Below, one piece after another: positions 23,612 through 32,063 of a stretch of DNA of 36,313 bases (position 1 is its first letter; each line of letters begins with the position of its first letter). The DNA lies in contig CAZDHT010000021.1 in assembly GCA_964505325.1 (NCBI GenBank), positions 1-36,313 on the forward strand. The letters run 5' to 3'. The notes below the pieces were generated by a model. That model had not been told where the DNA came from. It saw only the letters and a list, made by a program, of their open reading frames with translations, and ran no database searches. The translations under genes were made by a program, and so were the position numbers. This DNA comes from CAZDHT01 sp964505325. Lineage in GTDB: Bacteria; Planctomycetota; PUPC01.

Positions 23612-25900
23612 CTACGTTCCCGGCCGGACGACGTCTCCTTCCTTGATCGCTCCGGCGGCGTACTGTTCCATGACCTTGCCGATGCAGATCTCGCCGTCGA
23701 CCTTGACGACGTTGACGCGGCCGATGTACTTGTCGCTCCGATACACGCTGTATTTCTTGCCGGTCTCGGTTGCTTCCTTCTTGCCGGTGTTGAACGCGAT
23801 CAGCCCTTTTCCGGAAAGGACGCGGACCACCAGCCACGGCACGGAACTCTCGACGACGGCGCCCTTCTTGTGGTTCTTCCACCACGCCTCCCACTTCCCA
23901 ATGGCCGCTTCCCGTTCGTCCAGGCCGGCCTCGGGCTCGAAGCCGAACGATGCATTGGCGTACTGCCGCAGTGTCTCCGCCGCCTGCCGCGAGACAGTCG
24001 TCTTCGGGTCCCGCAGCGCCTGGATGAACACCGGCACCAGCCCCTGCCCGATCATCGGCGCCATGGCACGCAGCGCCCGGTAACGCATCCATTGGTTGGA
24101 CGACCGCAACTGTCTGAGGAGCGGCTCGCGCGCGGCGGCGTCTCTTCGCTGGGCGAGCGCGACGGACGCCTCCATGGCCAGCGGGTGGTCGTCGCCGTGC
24201 GCCAGCTCGATCAGGAAATCCCGCCCGGTCTTGCTGTCCATCCGGCCCAGCAGGCGGATCGCCTGGACCGCGTCGGACCGTCCTCGGTTCTTGATTGTGC
24301 CGATCAGCGCCTCGACGGTCTTGAGCGTCCCGCCGCTGTACACGGGCAGGTAGCGATAGTAGATCTCGAGGTTCAGGATGTTCATCGTGGTCGAGTAGAT
24401 TCGCCCGCCCATCTCGCCCCAGGAGTTCTCCGGTGCGTCCCAGCTCCCCTCGCGGCATCCGCCGCGCCGCTGGTGGAGGAGCAGGGTCTTCTTCATCTGC
24501 GTGTTCCATTTCTCCCATGGCCGGCCGCCGACCTGGAACATCGCGATCGTCGCGTAGTACCAGTAGTAGACGGAGTTGAGCGGGTCCCGCTTTCCCAGTT
24601 TCTGCCAGTCCGGGAGGTTACCGAGGATGATCCCGGTCTGAGACTTGGCCAGGCGGCTGTCGCAGGGGAAGCCGAGGAACTGGTTGGATGCCATACCCAC
24701 GGCGACCATTCCCTGGCCTCTGCGGCCGCGGCCGGGAAACATGTTCGAGTAAATGACCTCGCCGGTCGGCAGCGTCACCGTTTCGATGAACCACGCCATC
24801 CTGTAGATCGTGTAGCTGGGCACTTCGATACCCGCGGCCTGCGCCGACTTGAGCGCCATCACCTGCCACCCGGTGACCGAGGTGTCGTAGCGCCCGGTTG
24901 TCAGGATGTCGGTGTAGTCCCAAGCTCCCGAGAGGTGCTGCGTGACAACGATGAAATTGACCGCCTTCTGGACGTATGGCCTCAGCGACGGGTCCCCGGT
25001 CATGCCGTACAACTCGGCGAGGGCAAACGTCGCGATGCCGTGGTTGTACATCATGTAGTAGTTACGGCGGTGGTCCCCGGACCCGAAGCGGCCGTTCTTG
25101 GCCTGGATCTCGCACAGGTACTTGACGCCGGCGGCGACGTTCTTCTTGAACTCGCCCTCGCGGTGGGTGCTGTTGTAGCCCTGGAAGGACAGCAGCGCGA
25201 GGCCGGTGAGGGCCGGCTCGAGCACTGTCCCCTGGGTGCGGGGGTCGATGCCGCTTTCGCAGTGATGGCCGCGCCGGCAGTGCTTGTTGAATTCCGTCCG
25301 GTGCCATTTCCCGTCCTCGTCCTGGTGCCGGGCCAGCCACCCGAGCCCGAGACGGACCGCGTTCTGCGTCTTGGCGCTGCCGCCATACTTCCCGAGGGCA
25401 TCCTGCATCGCCTTGCCGCCGCGGTTGCTGTACAGCCCGTGAGGCGGCGCGCCGCCGGCGTTCGTGGCGATGATGCCCACCCGCTTGCTCGGGTTGTCCG
25501 TATCCGCGGGGCCGGGCGGCTTCTCGTTGTCGACCTTTACCTTGGACGGCGGCTCTTCTGTTGGCTCCTCCTCCTGCTTCTCCTCCGTCTTGTCCTCTTT
25601 CTCGTCTTCCTTTTTCTTCTGGTCGCCGCGGTCCTCGTCCACCAGGTTGCCGGCAAGCTCCACCAGATCCACGAGCAACGGAGCCCGATCCTCGCGTTCC
25701 TGAACGTACATGTATTTTACCGCATCCGCGAGGACGAGGGACGAAACCACGATGCCGAACGCGATCAGGAACGAGGCCAGACGGCGGACCGGGTCCGGCT
25801 GGATGGCCCGTGCCTGCCGGTATTCGAGCACGCTCCTGCGGGGCACATGGCTTCGTTTTCTGCGCACAATCCCCTTGCGTATAGTCAGTGCCATAGCCAT
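23612..25900 (-). CDS. Membrane-anchored prenyltransferase-repeat and HEAT-repeat protein
   Basis: This is a 762-residue protein. A basic N-terminus precedes one membrane helix (about 41-62), then a Lys/Glu-rich linker (about 90-128) and an alpha/alpha-toroid domain of prenyltransferase/squalene-oxidase repeats (about 178-520, with LGLGWLARHQDEDGKW and YLCEIQAKNGRFGSG). HEAT-like repeats follow (about 545-650), then a small beta-rich C-terminal domain (about 695-762, KYSVYRSDKYIGRVNVVKVD). The toroid lacks an evident DxDD cyclase motif, so it is more likely a binding or scaffold domain than a terpene cyclase. This architecture recurs in planctomycetes without assigned function. I take ATG 25900 as start (ATG 25894 is equally possible); the open frame further upstream is not credible. 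Confidence 0.85.
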   Translation of the reverse strand: MAMALTIRKGIVRRKRSHVPRRSVLEYRQARAIQPDPVRRLASFLIAFGIVVSSLVLADAVKYMYVQEREDRAPLLVDLVELAGNLVDEDRGDQKKKEDEKEDKTEEKQEEEPTEEPPSKVKVDNEKPPGPADTDNPSKRVGIIATNAGGAPPHGLYSNRGGKAMQDALGKYGGSAKTQNAVRLGLGWLARHQDEDGKWHRTEFNKHCRRGHHCESGIDPRTQGTVLEPALTGLALLSFQGYNSTHREGEFKKNVAAGVKYLCEIQAKNGRFGSGDHRRNYYMMYNHGIATFALAELYGMTGDPSLRPYVQKAVNFIVVTQHLSGAWDYTDILTTGRYDTSVTGWQVMALKSAQAAGIEVPSYTIYRMAWFIETVTLPTGEVIYSNMFPGRGRRGQGMVAVGMASNQFLGFPCDSRLAKSQTGIILGNLPDWQKLGKRDPLNSVYYWYYATIAMFQVGGRPWEKWNTQMKKTLLLHQRRGGCREGSWDAPENSWGEMGGRIYSTTMNILNLEIYYRYLPVYSGGTLKTVEALIGTIKNRGRSDAVQAIRLLGRMDSKTGRDFLIELAHGDDHPLAMEASVALAQRRDAAAREPLLRQLRSSNQWMRYRALRAMAPMIGQGLVPVFIQALRDPKTTVSRQAAETLRQYANASFGFEPEAGLDEREAAIGKWEAWWKNHKKGAVVESSVPWLVVRVLSGKGLIAFNTGKKEATETGKKYSVYRSDKYIGRVNVVKVDGEICIGKVMEQYAAGAIKEGDVVRPGT

Positions 25901-25903
25901 GCT

Positions 25904-25931
25904 ATTGTATACTACACCGTCCCGGAAGCAA
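25904..25931 (-). promoter_or_regulatory. Candidate promoter of the prenyltransferase-repeat gene
   Basis: On the minus strand, TTGCTT (25931-25926), 16 nt, then TACAAT (25909-25904). The RNA would begin at about 25897, between the two in-frame ATGs at 25900 and 25894, so the message would be leaderless or nearly so. No ribosome site is seen before either ATG, which agrees. Confidence 0.45.
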
Positions 25932-25977
25932 AGGTTGCACAAATCTGCGAGCGGTGGGAAACCGGGGACAGGTCCTT

Positions 25978-27246
25978 TCAGTACACCAAATCGCGGAAGT
26001 CGCGGACGGTGTGGAACGTAATCATGTTCACGTCGTGCGCGTTTCGGGCGCGCTCGTCGCCCGACCGGCTCAGCACGTGCAGGTCGCCGCCGTCGATGAC
26101 CATGCTCGCGTAGCTTCGCGAGCACTTGTCGCACGGCCCCACCGCGACCAGCCCGGCGAAGCACCAGTCGACGCAGTTCTTCGAGAAGTGCAGTTGCAGC
26201 CGGTCGCGCTGGTTGTTCGGCAGGTTGTAGCGGTCGGGCGACAGGCGCTCGGGTCGGCACATGCTGTCCGTCGCCTGCGTGCTCAGCAGCCAGAACAGTC
26301 TCGTGACCTCGTCGTAGAGGATGTGGAACTTCATCTGCCCGCCCGGGCAGGGGACGAAGAGCATCCGCTTCCCCGACGGCGCCGTCTCGAAGGTCGTGGT
26401 CATCGAGCCGTCCTCGTTCTCGACTACCTTCGCGATGGCGGCATATCCCGTGCCGCCGGTGTGCGCCCGCATCCACAGATGGAACGTGCGCCCGGTCGGA
26501 TCGCACCACATATGGTCCGGGTCAGTGAACTGGACGATGTTCGTCTCAAGCCAGCCGATGGGCGCACATTCGCGGCCCGGTGCCGGGAAGAAGCTCTCCG
26601 GATACCACCCCGGCCAGAACGGCACGCCGAACCACTCCAGCTCGCGGCCGGGAACGATCTCGCAGAACGGCAGCTCTGAGGCGAACGTCCAGCTCTCGCG
26701 CCGCGTCAGGTCGCCGTCGGTTTTGGCCCGCATCAGCACGGGCGCGTTCTCGCTGACGTTCCAGCCCTTGCAGCGGCACGCGGTCCGCCGCTCCATCACC
26801 AGGTAGACGCAGCCGTTGGCGTAGTGCACGTTGCTCGGCGCCTGATGCCAGTCCTGGCCGTTGGTGACCTTCACCGGCTCAGACCAGGCGTCGCCATCGT
26901 CGTCGGAGCGGATGATCATCAGGTCGCCGCCCTGCCCCAGCACGTAGAGCGTCTCGCCGGCGTAGAACGGCCGGGCGTGCATGAACGGGAAGTCAACGCG
27001 GTGCTCCCACGTGCGGCCGCGGTCGTCGGACGTGAACACCTTCCCCTGCCAGACGCGGCCGATCTGCTTCTTCTCGCGCCTCGCGCCGGGCAGCAGGTCG
27101 GGGTCGCTCGAGCCCCAGTCCGTCGTTGCGATCAGACGGCCGCTCGGCGCCCGCCCCAGGCCCGGGCTGTAGCACGAGACCCTCTGCGGATCGGGCGACT
27201 CGCACACCACCACGAAGTCATCCGCCAGCGGTTCGATTCGAGGCAT
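25978..27246 (-). CDS. Sialidase-like BNR-repeat protein
   Basis: This 422-residue protein resembles the six-bladed propeller of the sialidase/BNR group. Two Asp-box motifs are visible: S-D-D-R-G-R-T-W (73-80) and S-D-D-D-G-D-A-W (114-121). The opening stretch SCYSPGLGRAPSGRLIATTD fits this fold. I do not see the Arg-Ile-Pro motif of true sialidases, so the activity and sugar are not assigned. No signal peptide is evident. The ATG at 27246 is preceded by GGAGGAGG at 6 nt; the extra 14 residues of the longer frame are excluded on that basis. It is divergent from the ThuA-like gene, and a weak promoter-like pair (TGGACG, 17 nt, TAGACT) lies upstream. Confidence 0.82.
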   Translation of the reverse strand: MPRIEPLADDFVVVCESPDPQRVSCYSPGLGRAPSGRLIATTDWGSSDPDLLPGARREKKQIGRVWQGKVFTSDDRGRTWEHRVDFPFMHARPFYAGETLYVLGQGGDLMIIRSDDDGDAWSEPVKVTNGQDWHQAPSNVHYANGCVYLVMERRTACRCKGWNVSENAPVLMRAKTDGDLTRRESWTFASELPFCEIVPGRELEWFGVPFWPGWYPESFFPAPGRECAPIGWLETNIVQFTDPDHMWCDPTGRTFHLWMRAHTGGTGYAAIAKVVENEDGSMTTTFETAPSGKRMLFVPCPGGQMKFHILYDEVTRLFWLLSTQATDSMCRPERLSPDRYNLPNNQRDRLQLHFSKNCVDWCFAGLVAVGPCDKCSRSYASMVIDGGDLHVLSRSGDERARNAHDVNMITFHTVRDFRDLVY

Positions 27247-27316
27247 GGCCGCCTCCTCCATAGTGCGGCGGCAGTCTACCACGCCCAAGATGACCCGTCC
27301 ACCCCCCGATCTGCGT

Positions 27317-27345
27317 TTGACTCCACACGCCAGAAGCGGTATCGT
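27317..27345 (+). promoter_or_regulatory. Promoter of the ThuA-like gene
   Basis: TTGACT (27317-27322), 17 nt, then TATCGT (27340-27345). Transcription would start near 27352, 25 nt before the ATG at 27377. Confidence 0.6.
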
Positions 27346-27376
27346 GTTCGATCAACTGGAAGAAAGGAGCTCACGA

Positions 27377-28048
27377 ATGGCCACACCGTTCTCCGGCGAA
27401 GGCAAGGTCAAGGTGGCGGTGATCACCGGCGGACACGCATACGACGTGCTCGGATTCAACGCGCTGTTCCGCAGCATGCCCGACGTAGACGCTTACATCC
27501 AGCACATGGAGGATTTCTGCTGCGACAACTCGGAGGCGAGAGACAGGTACGGGGTCGTCCTCTTCTACAATATGCACAAGGAGATGCCCACCGGCGAGGA
27601 GCCCTGGCCGATGCGGGACCGCAAGCAGGCCATCGAGCACCTCGGCAAGGTCGAGCAGGGGATCTTCCTCCTGCACCACGGGATACTTTCGCACCAGGAG
27701 TGGCCGTTGTTTCAGGAGATCGTCGGCATCAAGGACCGCACGATCACGCCGCACTTCGGAGAGACGATCCACGTCGACATCGCCAACCCGGACCACCCCA
27801 TCACGCGCGGGCTGGAGCCGTGGGACATCCCTGACGAGGCCTACGAAATGAACAGCGCCGGCGAGGACAGCGACATCCTGTTGACCACCGAGCATCCCAA
27901 GAGCATGAAGACACTCGCCTGGACCCGGCAGTACAACAAGTCCCGCGTGTTCTGCCTCGAACTCGGGCACGACAACGAGGCGTACACGAATCCGAATTTC
28001 CGGACGGTCGTACATCGCGGCATCCGGTGGTGCGCGGGGGAGATCTGA
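27377..28048 (+). CDS. ThuA-like protein (glutamine amidotransferase-like fold)
   Basis: This 223-residue protein matches the ThuA (trehalose utilisation) family. The opening is VKVAVITGGHAYDVLGF, the middle QGIFLLHHGILSHQEWPLFQEI, then HPITRGLEPWDIPDEAYEMN, and the C-terminal signature LAWTRQYNKSRVFCLELGHDNEAYTNPNFRTVVHRGIRWCAG. ThuA proteins have a class I amidotransferase-like fold without a clear catalytic triad; some take part in disaccharide oxidation pathways with Gfo/Idh oxidoreductases. No such partner gene is adjacent. The ATG at 27377 follows AAGGAG at a good distance, and the longer frame to 27245 overlaps the divergent gene. The gene ends before a 26-bp hairpin that probably stops transcription. 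Confidence 0.9.
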   Translation: MATPFSGEGKVKVAVITGGHAYDVLGFNALFRSMPDVDAYIQHMEDFCCDNSEARDRYGVVLFYNMHKEMPTGEEPWPMRDRKQAIEHLGKVEQGIFLLHHGILSHQEWPLFQEIVGIKDRTITPHFGETIHVDIANPDHPITRGLEPWDIPDEAYEMNSAGEDSDILLTTEHPKSMKTLAWTRQYNKSRVFCLELGHDNEAYTNPNFRTVVHRGIRWCAGEI

Positions 28049-28063
28049 AAGGGTTCCGGTAAG

Positions 28064-28132
28064 CGGCAGGCAGGAATGTCTGCCCCACCGGCAAGGCGCG
28101 CCGCGTGGTGGGGCAGACATTCCTGTCTGCCG
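28064..28132. repeat. Palindromic repeat between convergent genes (family C, copy 2)
   Basis: Arms of 26 nt (28064-28089 and 28107-28132) pair at 25 of 26 positions around a 17-nt GC-rich loop. The left arm contains GGCAGGCAGGAATGTCTGCC followed by CCACC. It sits between the ends of the convergent ThuA-like and GH43 genes and could stop transcription from both sides. The repeat inside anmK is a diverged relative. Confidence 0.88.
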
Positions 28133-28147
28133 GCCCCCATTCAGTGC

Positions 28148-29110
28148 CTACTCGCCCGGCAGCGGAACGGTTTGCCTGCTCCACGTGGGAGCGGTCGTCT
28201 TTACGGTCCCGTCTTCGATCCAGATGGGATCGATCCCCATCTGCTCGGGCTTGCCCTTCTCTTGGACGAGGTAGCTGGTCCAGTCGCGGCCGTCCGGGCC
28301 CGGGAAGATCGAGTTGTGCCCGGCGAAGAAGAGCGGATGGTCGGGATCGCCGGTGAACGCGATCCCCATCTTGTCGCACGCCTCCTGGTTCTGCACGCCG
28401 AACAACGGGTTGTTCGCCCCTTTGGTCCACGGGCCGAACGGGCTTGGCGCGGTTGCGTAGCCGACCTCGTAGCCGCGTGCGCCGCACGAGTAGAACAGGT
28501 AGTAGACGCCGTCGCGCTTGATGCAGTACGGGCCCTCGATCACGCGGTCCTCCCACGTGCCCGGCACCATGGTCACGCAACGGGCGGGCCCGGTCAGCGG
28601 CGCCGCCCGGTCGAGGTCCAACTCCGCCACCTGGAGCCATTCGCCGCTGGTCCAGAAGCCGTAGGTCTTTCCGTCGTCATCGGTCATCAGCGAAAGGTCG
28701 ATGCCCCGGCCGACAGCCAGCGGCGCCTCCTCGGTGAGCATGCGGTACGGCCCGGCGATTTCGTTGGCGACGAGGATCGCCATGCCGAAGTCGGTTCCCT
28801 TCGCCTCGTTCTTCGCGCCAAACGTCAGGTAGAACCGGCCGCCGCGGTGGTGGATTTCCGGCGCCCAGAAGCGATCCTTATACCACGCCGCGCCCGGCAC
28901 ATCGTCGCGCCGGATCAGGTCCGCGGCGAACTCCCACTGCTTGAGATCCGCCGACTGGAAGAGCTTGACGCCCGGCGACAGGCCCTCCCAGTACGGCGGC
29001 AGGCTGCCCGTCAGGTAGTACACGCCGCCCACGACGGTGATCTGCGCATCACGGATGGAGTCGAAGGCATCCGTGTAGATCGGATTCTTGTACGTGAATG
29101 TACTGCCCAC
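28148..29110 (-). CDS. Glycoside hydrolase family 43 enzyme
   Basis: This 320-residue GH43-type five-bladed propeller belongs to a family that includes arabinofuranosidases and xylosidases acting on hemicellulose. The three catalytic acids are in place: Asp21 in IRDAQ (base), Asp138 in GIDLSLMTDDDGKTYGFW (pKa modulator) and Glu192 in VIEGPY (acid). FWAPEIHHRGGRFYL (81-95) is a typical blade-2 segment. No signal peptide is visible, so it may act inside the cell on imported oligosaccharides, or the N-terminus lies elsewhere. The GTG start at 29110 is fixed by AGGAGG a few bases upstream. It is the last gene of the minus-strand operon, 9 bp after the TIM-barrel-like gene. Confidence 0.93.
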   Translation of the reverse strand: MGSTFTYKNPIYTDAFDSIRDAQITVVGGVYYLTGSLPPYWEGLSPGVKLFQSADLKQWEFAADLIRRDDVPGAAWYKDRFWAPEIHHRGGRFYLTFGAKNEAKGTDFGMAILVANEIAGPYRMLTEEAPLAVGRGIDLSLMTDDDGKTYGFWTSGEWLQVAELDLDRAAPLTGPARCVTMVPGTWEDRVIEGPYCIKRDGVYYLFYSCGARGYEVGYATAPSPFGPWTKGANNPLFGVQNQEACDKMGIAFTGDPDHPLFFAGHNSIFPGPDGRDWTSYLVQEKGKPEQMGIDPIWIEDGTVKTTAPTWSRQTVPLPGE

Positions 29111-29119
29111 GGGTCCTCC

Positions 29120-30193
29120 TCAGCGCTGGGGCGCTAACTCCGGGTGAAGCTTGAGTATCACGGCCTTGACCAGGCCGGTCATCGTGTCCGGCTCGGTCTC
29201 CGGCAGCACCTTGACCGGGTGCGGATACCAGCTCTGGATGACATACCGCGTCGGCTTGCCGCCTGCCTTGACGTAGGCGTCGACCATCTTGAGCGTCCGC
29301 TCGGCGAACGCCACCCCCGACGTCTTCCCGCCCTGTTCCGAGTTGGCGATGAAGTTGAACTCCAGGCCCCGCAGCTTGGCGAAGTCCTCGTAGTCGCGGA
29401 TCCGCTGGATCCAGTCGACCTTCTTCGGGTCCTTCAGCTTCACGGAGAAGTGCTCGCCGATGGCGTATTCGTAGGGATTGTCCACGGTCACGCCGGCGAA
29501 TTTGCGGCCGGTCGCCTTCGCCTTGGCCAGGACGGTACGGACGATCTTGTCGTAGTCGCCCCAGTCCTGCCGCTTCGGGCCACGGGCGTGGTACGAAACG
29601 ACGTCGCGATAGCCCCAGTTCGGGAAGTTGGTCAACAGGAAGAACTGGACCTTCGGAATGGCGCGCTCGACCCTGGCGAGGTAGATCATCAGCTGGTCGG
29701 CGGCCTTGGCGGCGGAGGTGAAGCGTTTCCCGTCCTTTCTTCGCGCGTAGAGGAGCCGGCGGACGGGGCCGTCGAGGTCCAGGTAGTCGATTCTGCCGCC
29801 GGCCTTGATGAACCGGCGGAACCGCGCCAGTTCGCGGCGGGCGGAATCCTCGCCGTTGCGGTCGTCCATCCGCGCGAAGCCGAGCGTCCCGCCGCACTCG
29901 AACGCGACCGGGATGCGGTTGGCCTTCAGCATCTTCGCCAGCGCCGCGAGCTGGTCGTCCGGCGTGTCCTTGAGCAGGCCGATGTACATCTTGATGCCGC
30001 TGACGTGGCGGCGGACGAACGCCCAGTCCGCCGGCCTCTCCAACAGCTCGAGCGGGTTCTTGTGGCACATCCATACTTCCGGGTGCTTCACCCGGCCCGT
30101 AGCCTTCCTGGCCTCTCCGCCGAGCGCCGGCGCCGCCGCCAACATGAACATCAGCCCGAGGAACAGGCTCGCGAATCCCATCGTCATTCTCAC
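29120..30193 (-). CDS. Secreted TIM-barrel-like protein, possible new glycosidase family
   Basis: This 357-residue protein belongs to no family I can name. It has a signal peptide (MRMTMGFASLFLGLMFMLAAAPALGG) and then an alternating strand-helix pattern typical of a TIM barrel: MLKANRIPVAFECGGTLGF, GGRIDYLDLDGPVRRLLY, VQFFLLTNFPNWGY, FAGVTVDNPYEYA and YVIQSWYPHPVKVLP. Acidic residues at strand ends (YLDLD, VTVDN, FECGG) are candidates for catalysis, which is inference. The GTG start at 30193 has GGAGGA 6 nt upstream and overlaps the TGA of the esterase gene (GTGA). Its place in an operon with GH43 and an esterase argues for a role in polysaccharide breakdown. Confidence 0.8.
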   Translation of the reverse strand: MRMTMGFASLFLGLMFMLAAAPALGGEARKATGRVKHPEVWMCHKNPLELLERPADWAFVRRHVSGIKMYIGLLKDTPDDQLAALAKMLKANRIPVAFECGGTLGFARMDDRNGEDSARRELARFRRFIKAGGRIDYLDLDGPVRRLLYARRKDGKRFTSAAKAADQLMIYLARVERAIPKVQFFLLTNFPNWGYRDVVSYHARGPKRQDWGDYDKIVRTVLAKAKATGRKFAGVTVDNPYEYAIGEHFSVKLKDPKKVDWIQRIRDYEDFAKLRGLEFNFIANSEQGGKTSGVAFAERTLKMVDAYVKAGGKPTRYVIQSWYPHPVKVLPETEPDTMTGLVKAVILKLHPELAPQR

Positions 30194-31281
30194 TGTTCTT
30201 CCTCCTCTCTCTGCGCTTCGTTCGCGCGACGGGCCGCCCGGACGAACGGCCACATCAGGTCCTTGTAGAAGCGATGTCCGCCTTCGCCATAGGCGTGCTT
30301 GAAGCGGTCGCCGGCGCAGGTCGCCGCGTAGATGCGACGGACTTGGTCGACCGCGCGGTCGACGTCTTCGTTGTCATGCAGCGGGTCGTCGCGGCCGTGG
30401 ACGATCAACAGATGTCGCGGCGCGATCAGGCCGGCCACGTCGTGGAACCCGCCGAACCGCAGGATGCCGGGCACCATGTTGCAGTCACAATGGACCACCT
30501 TGCCGCTGGCCGCGACGTAGCCGTTGAAGCTGCCGCTCGCGATGGCGATCTGGATCCGCGTGTCACAGGCCGGCGTATAGGTCGACATCATGCCGCCGCC
30601 GGAGTTGCCCAGCATTAACAGGTCGCGGTCATGCACGGGCAGATTGGCGAGCGCCCAGTCGATGAAGCGGGCCATGTCCCAGGCGCGTTCGCCGGTCGGC
30701 GTGCGGCCGGCGAGGAGGCAGTGCATCAGTTGGCTGCGGCACTGGCGGTCGCCGTGGCGGCCGTGGATGTCGGGGACGCCGTCGCAGCCGATCCCACGCG
30801 TGGCCGGAGCGATGGCCAGGTAGCCTTCGCGGGCGGCTTGCAGGGCGACATCACGATCCTCGGCGATCAGGCGCGTTTTCGCATTATCGTCGGCGGCGAT
30901 GCCGACGGACGTGTCGTAGCCACGGCGGTCGTGGCCGTGCGGGGTCATCGCCAGCGGGAACGGCCCGGCCCCCCTGGGACGAACGATCCAGAAGGGGACC
31001 CAGACGTCCGGCTCGGTCTCCAGCCGCCCGCGCTGCCGCGTGTGGTCGCCCATATCTTCCGCGTCTTCGAGCCGCGCGACCGGCACGTGCCCAGCGGCCG
31101 ACTCCGCGATCCGGTCGAGCCCGATCAGCCGGCGCAGCGCCGACCGCGCCGCGGCCTGCCACGCCGCCACCGCCTCCGGCGTCTCGGCACAACAGGCAAA
31201 CTCCCGCAGGTCCTCGTCGTACAGCCGTCCCAGGTAGGCCATCACGTCGGGCGAGTAGCTTGGCTGCGGCTCTGCGGTCAC
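30190..31281 (-). CDS. Alpha/beta-hydrolase esterase (acetyl-xylan esterase-like)
   Basis: This 363-residue alpha/beta hydrolase has a visible triad: nucleophile Ser227 in LGNSGGG, the acid Asp298 or Asp299 in HGRDDPL, and His336 in GEGGHRFY. The core begins with VPFWIVRPRGAGPFPLAM and HGHDRRGYD, typical of the acetyl-xylan-esterase/dienelactone-hydrolase-like group that removes acyl groups from polysaccharides. An N-terminal helical extension (about residues 1-90) precedes the core. No signal peptide is seen. I prefer GTG 31281 over ATG 31296: GGGAG lies 8 nt before it, and the GTG overlaps the TGA of the upstream gene (GTGA), the same coupling as at its own 3' end. The exact substrate is inferred from context. 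Confidence 0.87.
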   Translation of the reverse strand: MTAEPQPSYSPDVMAYLGRLYDEDLREFACCAETPEAVAAWQAAARSALRRLIGLDRIAESAAGHVPVARLEDAEDMGDHTRQRGRLETEPDVWVPFWIVRPRGAGPFPLAMTPHGHDRRGYDTSVGIAADDNAKTRLIAEDRDVALQAAREGYLAIAPATRGIGCDGVPDIHGRHGDRQCRSQLMHCLLAGRTPTGERAWDMARFIDWALANLPVHDRDLLMLGNSGGGMMSTYTPACDTRIQIAIASGSFNGYVAASGKVVHCDCNMVPGILRFGGFHDVAGLIAPRHLLIVHGRDDPLHDNEDVDRAVDQVRRIYAATCAGDRFKHAYGEGGHRFYKDLMWPFVRAARRANEAQREEEEQ

Positions 31282-32036
31282 TCGGCTAACTCCCATTCCA
31301 GGTCGTCGTTCTGGCGGACGCGACCGCGCTGGGCCAGGTCGATGAAGAAGGCGCGGACCGTGGTGATGGCGTAGCCGCGCGGCCGGGCGACCTCGATGCC
31401 GAACAGCGCCCGGAACGCCTCACGCGCCGCCTGCGCCTCGCTGATGGGCGATTGCGTGCTCAGCGCGCCGAGCAGCGCCGCTTCGATCTTGTCGAGCCGC
31501 ATCACGCAGCACCCCAGGTTGGCCTGGACGTCCGCACCGTGATGCGGGACGCGATGGCCTCGGAACTCCCACGCCGGATTCAGTTCGGCGACACGCCGCA
31601 GGCTCCGCCGCTGCGCGGCGACGTCGTGGAACAGGCCGAGCCAGTTGCCGGACGAGTCCATCCCGCCTTGCGGGAGGTCCCCGACGAAGGCGAGCCGCCG
31701 CTCCGGCTCGAACAGCGTGATCAGGCCGCGCTCGTGGCCCGGCGTGTGCAGCACCTCGAACGTCAGGCCCGCGTGCTCGACCGTGTCGCCCTCGCGGAGC
31801 AGGCGGTCCACGCGGACCGGCCCGCGGACGCGTTCCCGGAAGCTGTCGAGGCCCTCCTGTGTGGCGTTGTCCCAGATCGCGGCAGGGTCCCCGAAGTCGC
31901 CCTCCGGATTCGCCTTCTCGAAGTCCTCGACCACGCCGATGACCTTGCCTCGTCCCTGCGGGCCTTCACCCGCCGCAGCAGGCGCGCAGAGCAGCAGGAA
32001 AACCAGCATCGGCGAGCTTCTCAGCAAAGCGGTCAT
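31278..32036 (-). CDS. Metallo-beta-lactamase-fold protein lacking the first metal motif
   Basis: This 252-residue protein starts with a signal peptide (MTALLRSSPMLVFLLLCAPAAAG) and then continues with the second half of an MBL domain: LTFEVLHTPGHERGLITLF (His97, His101), LAFVGDLPQGG (Asp120) and GHRVPHHG (His161, His164/165). The first-half motif HxHxDH, needed for the dinuclear metal site, is absent; residues 24-80 bear no match to it. It may be a truncated copy joined to a secretion signal, or a product with altered function. The C-terminal 80 residues resemble the helical tail of MBL hydrolases. ATG 32036 has GGAGG 10 nt upstream. It is the first gene of the operon, with promoter 32064-32092. 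Confidence 0.75.
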   Translation of the reverse strand: MTALLRSSPMLVFLLLCAPAAAGEGPQGRGKVIGVVEDFEKANPEGDFGDPAAIWDNATQEGLDSFRERVRGPVRVDRLLREGDTVEHAGLTFEVLHTPGHERGLITLFEPERRLAFVGDLPQGGMDSSGNWLGLFHDVAAQRRSLRRVAELNPAWEFRGHRVPHHGADVQANLGCCVMRLDKIEAALLGALSTQSPISEAQAAREAFRALFGIEVARPRGYAITTVRAFFIDLAQRGRVRQNDDLEWELAE

Positions 32037-32063
32037 TCGGATCGCGCCTCCTCGGCTGCGGCC

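Noticed and set aside
23024..26113. 1029-codon open frame on the plus strand
   Set aside because: It lies opposite the oxidoreductase and prenyltransferase-repeat genes, has low-complexity Arg/Val/Leu/His-rich composition and no domain. It is an antisense shadow of GC-rich codon use.
25901..26509. N-terminal extension of the prenyltransferase-repeat protein to 26509
   Set aside because: The extra 203 codons overlap the sialidase-like gene in another frame, are Arg/His-rich and precede a clear basic N-terminus and membrane helix.
25978..27246. Call as a true sialidase
   Set aside because: Two Asp boxes are present, but the Arg-Ile-Pro motif and the arginine triad cannot be identified, so only the fold is claimed.
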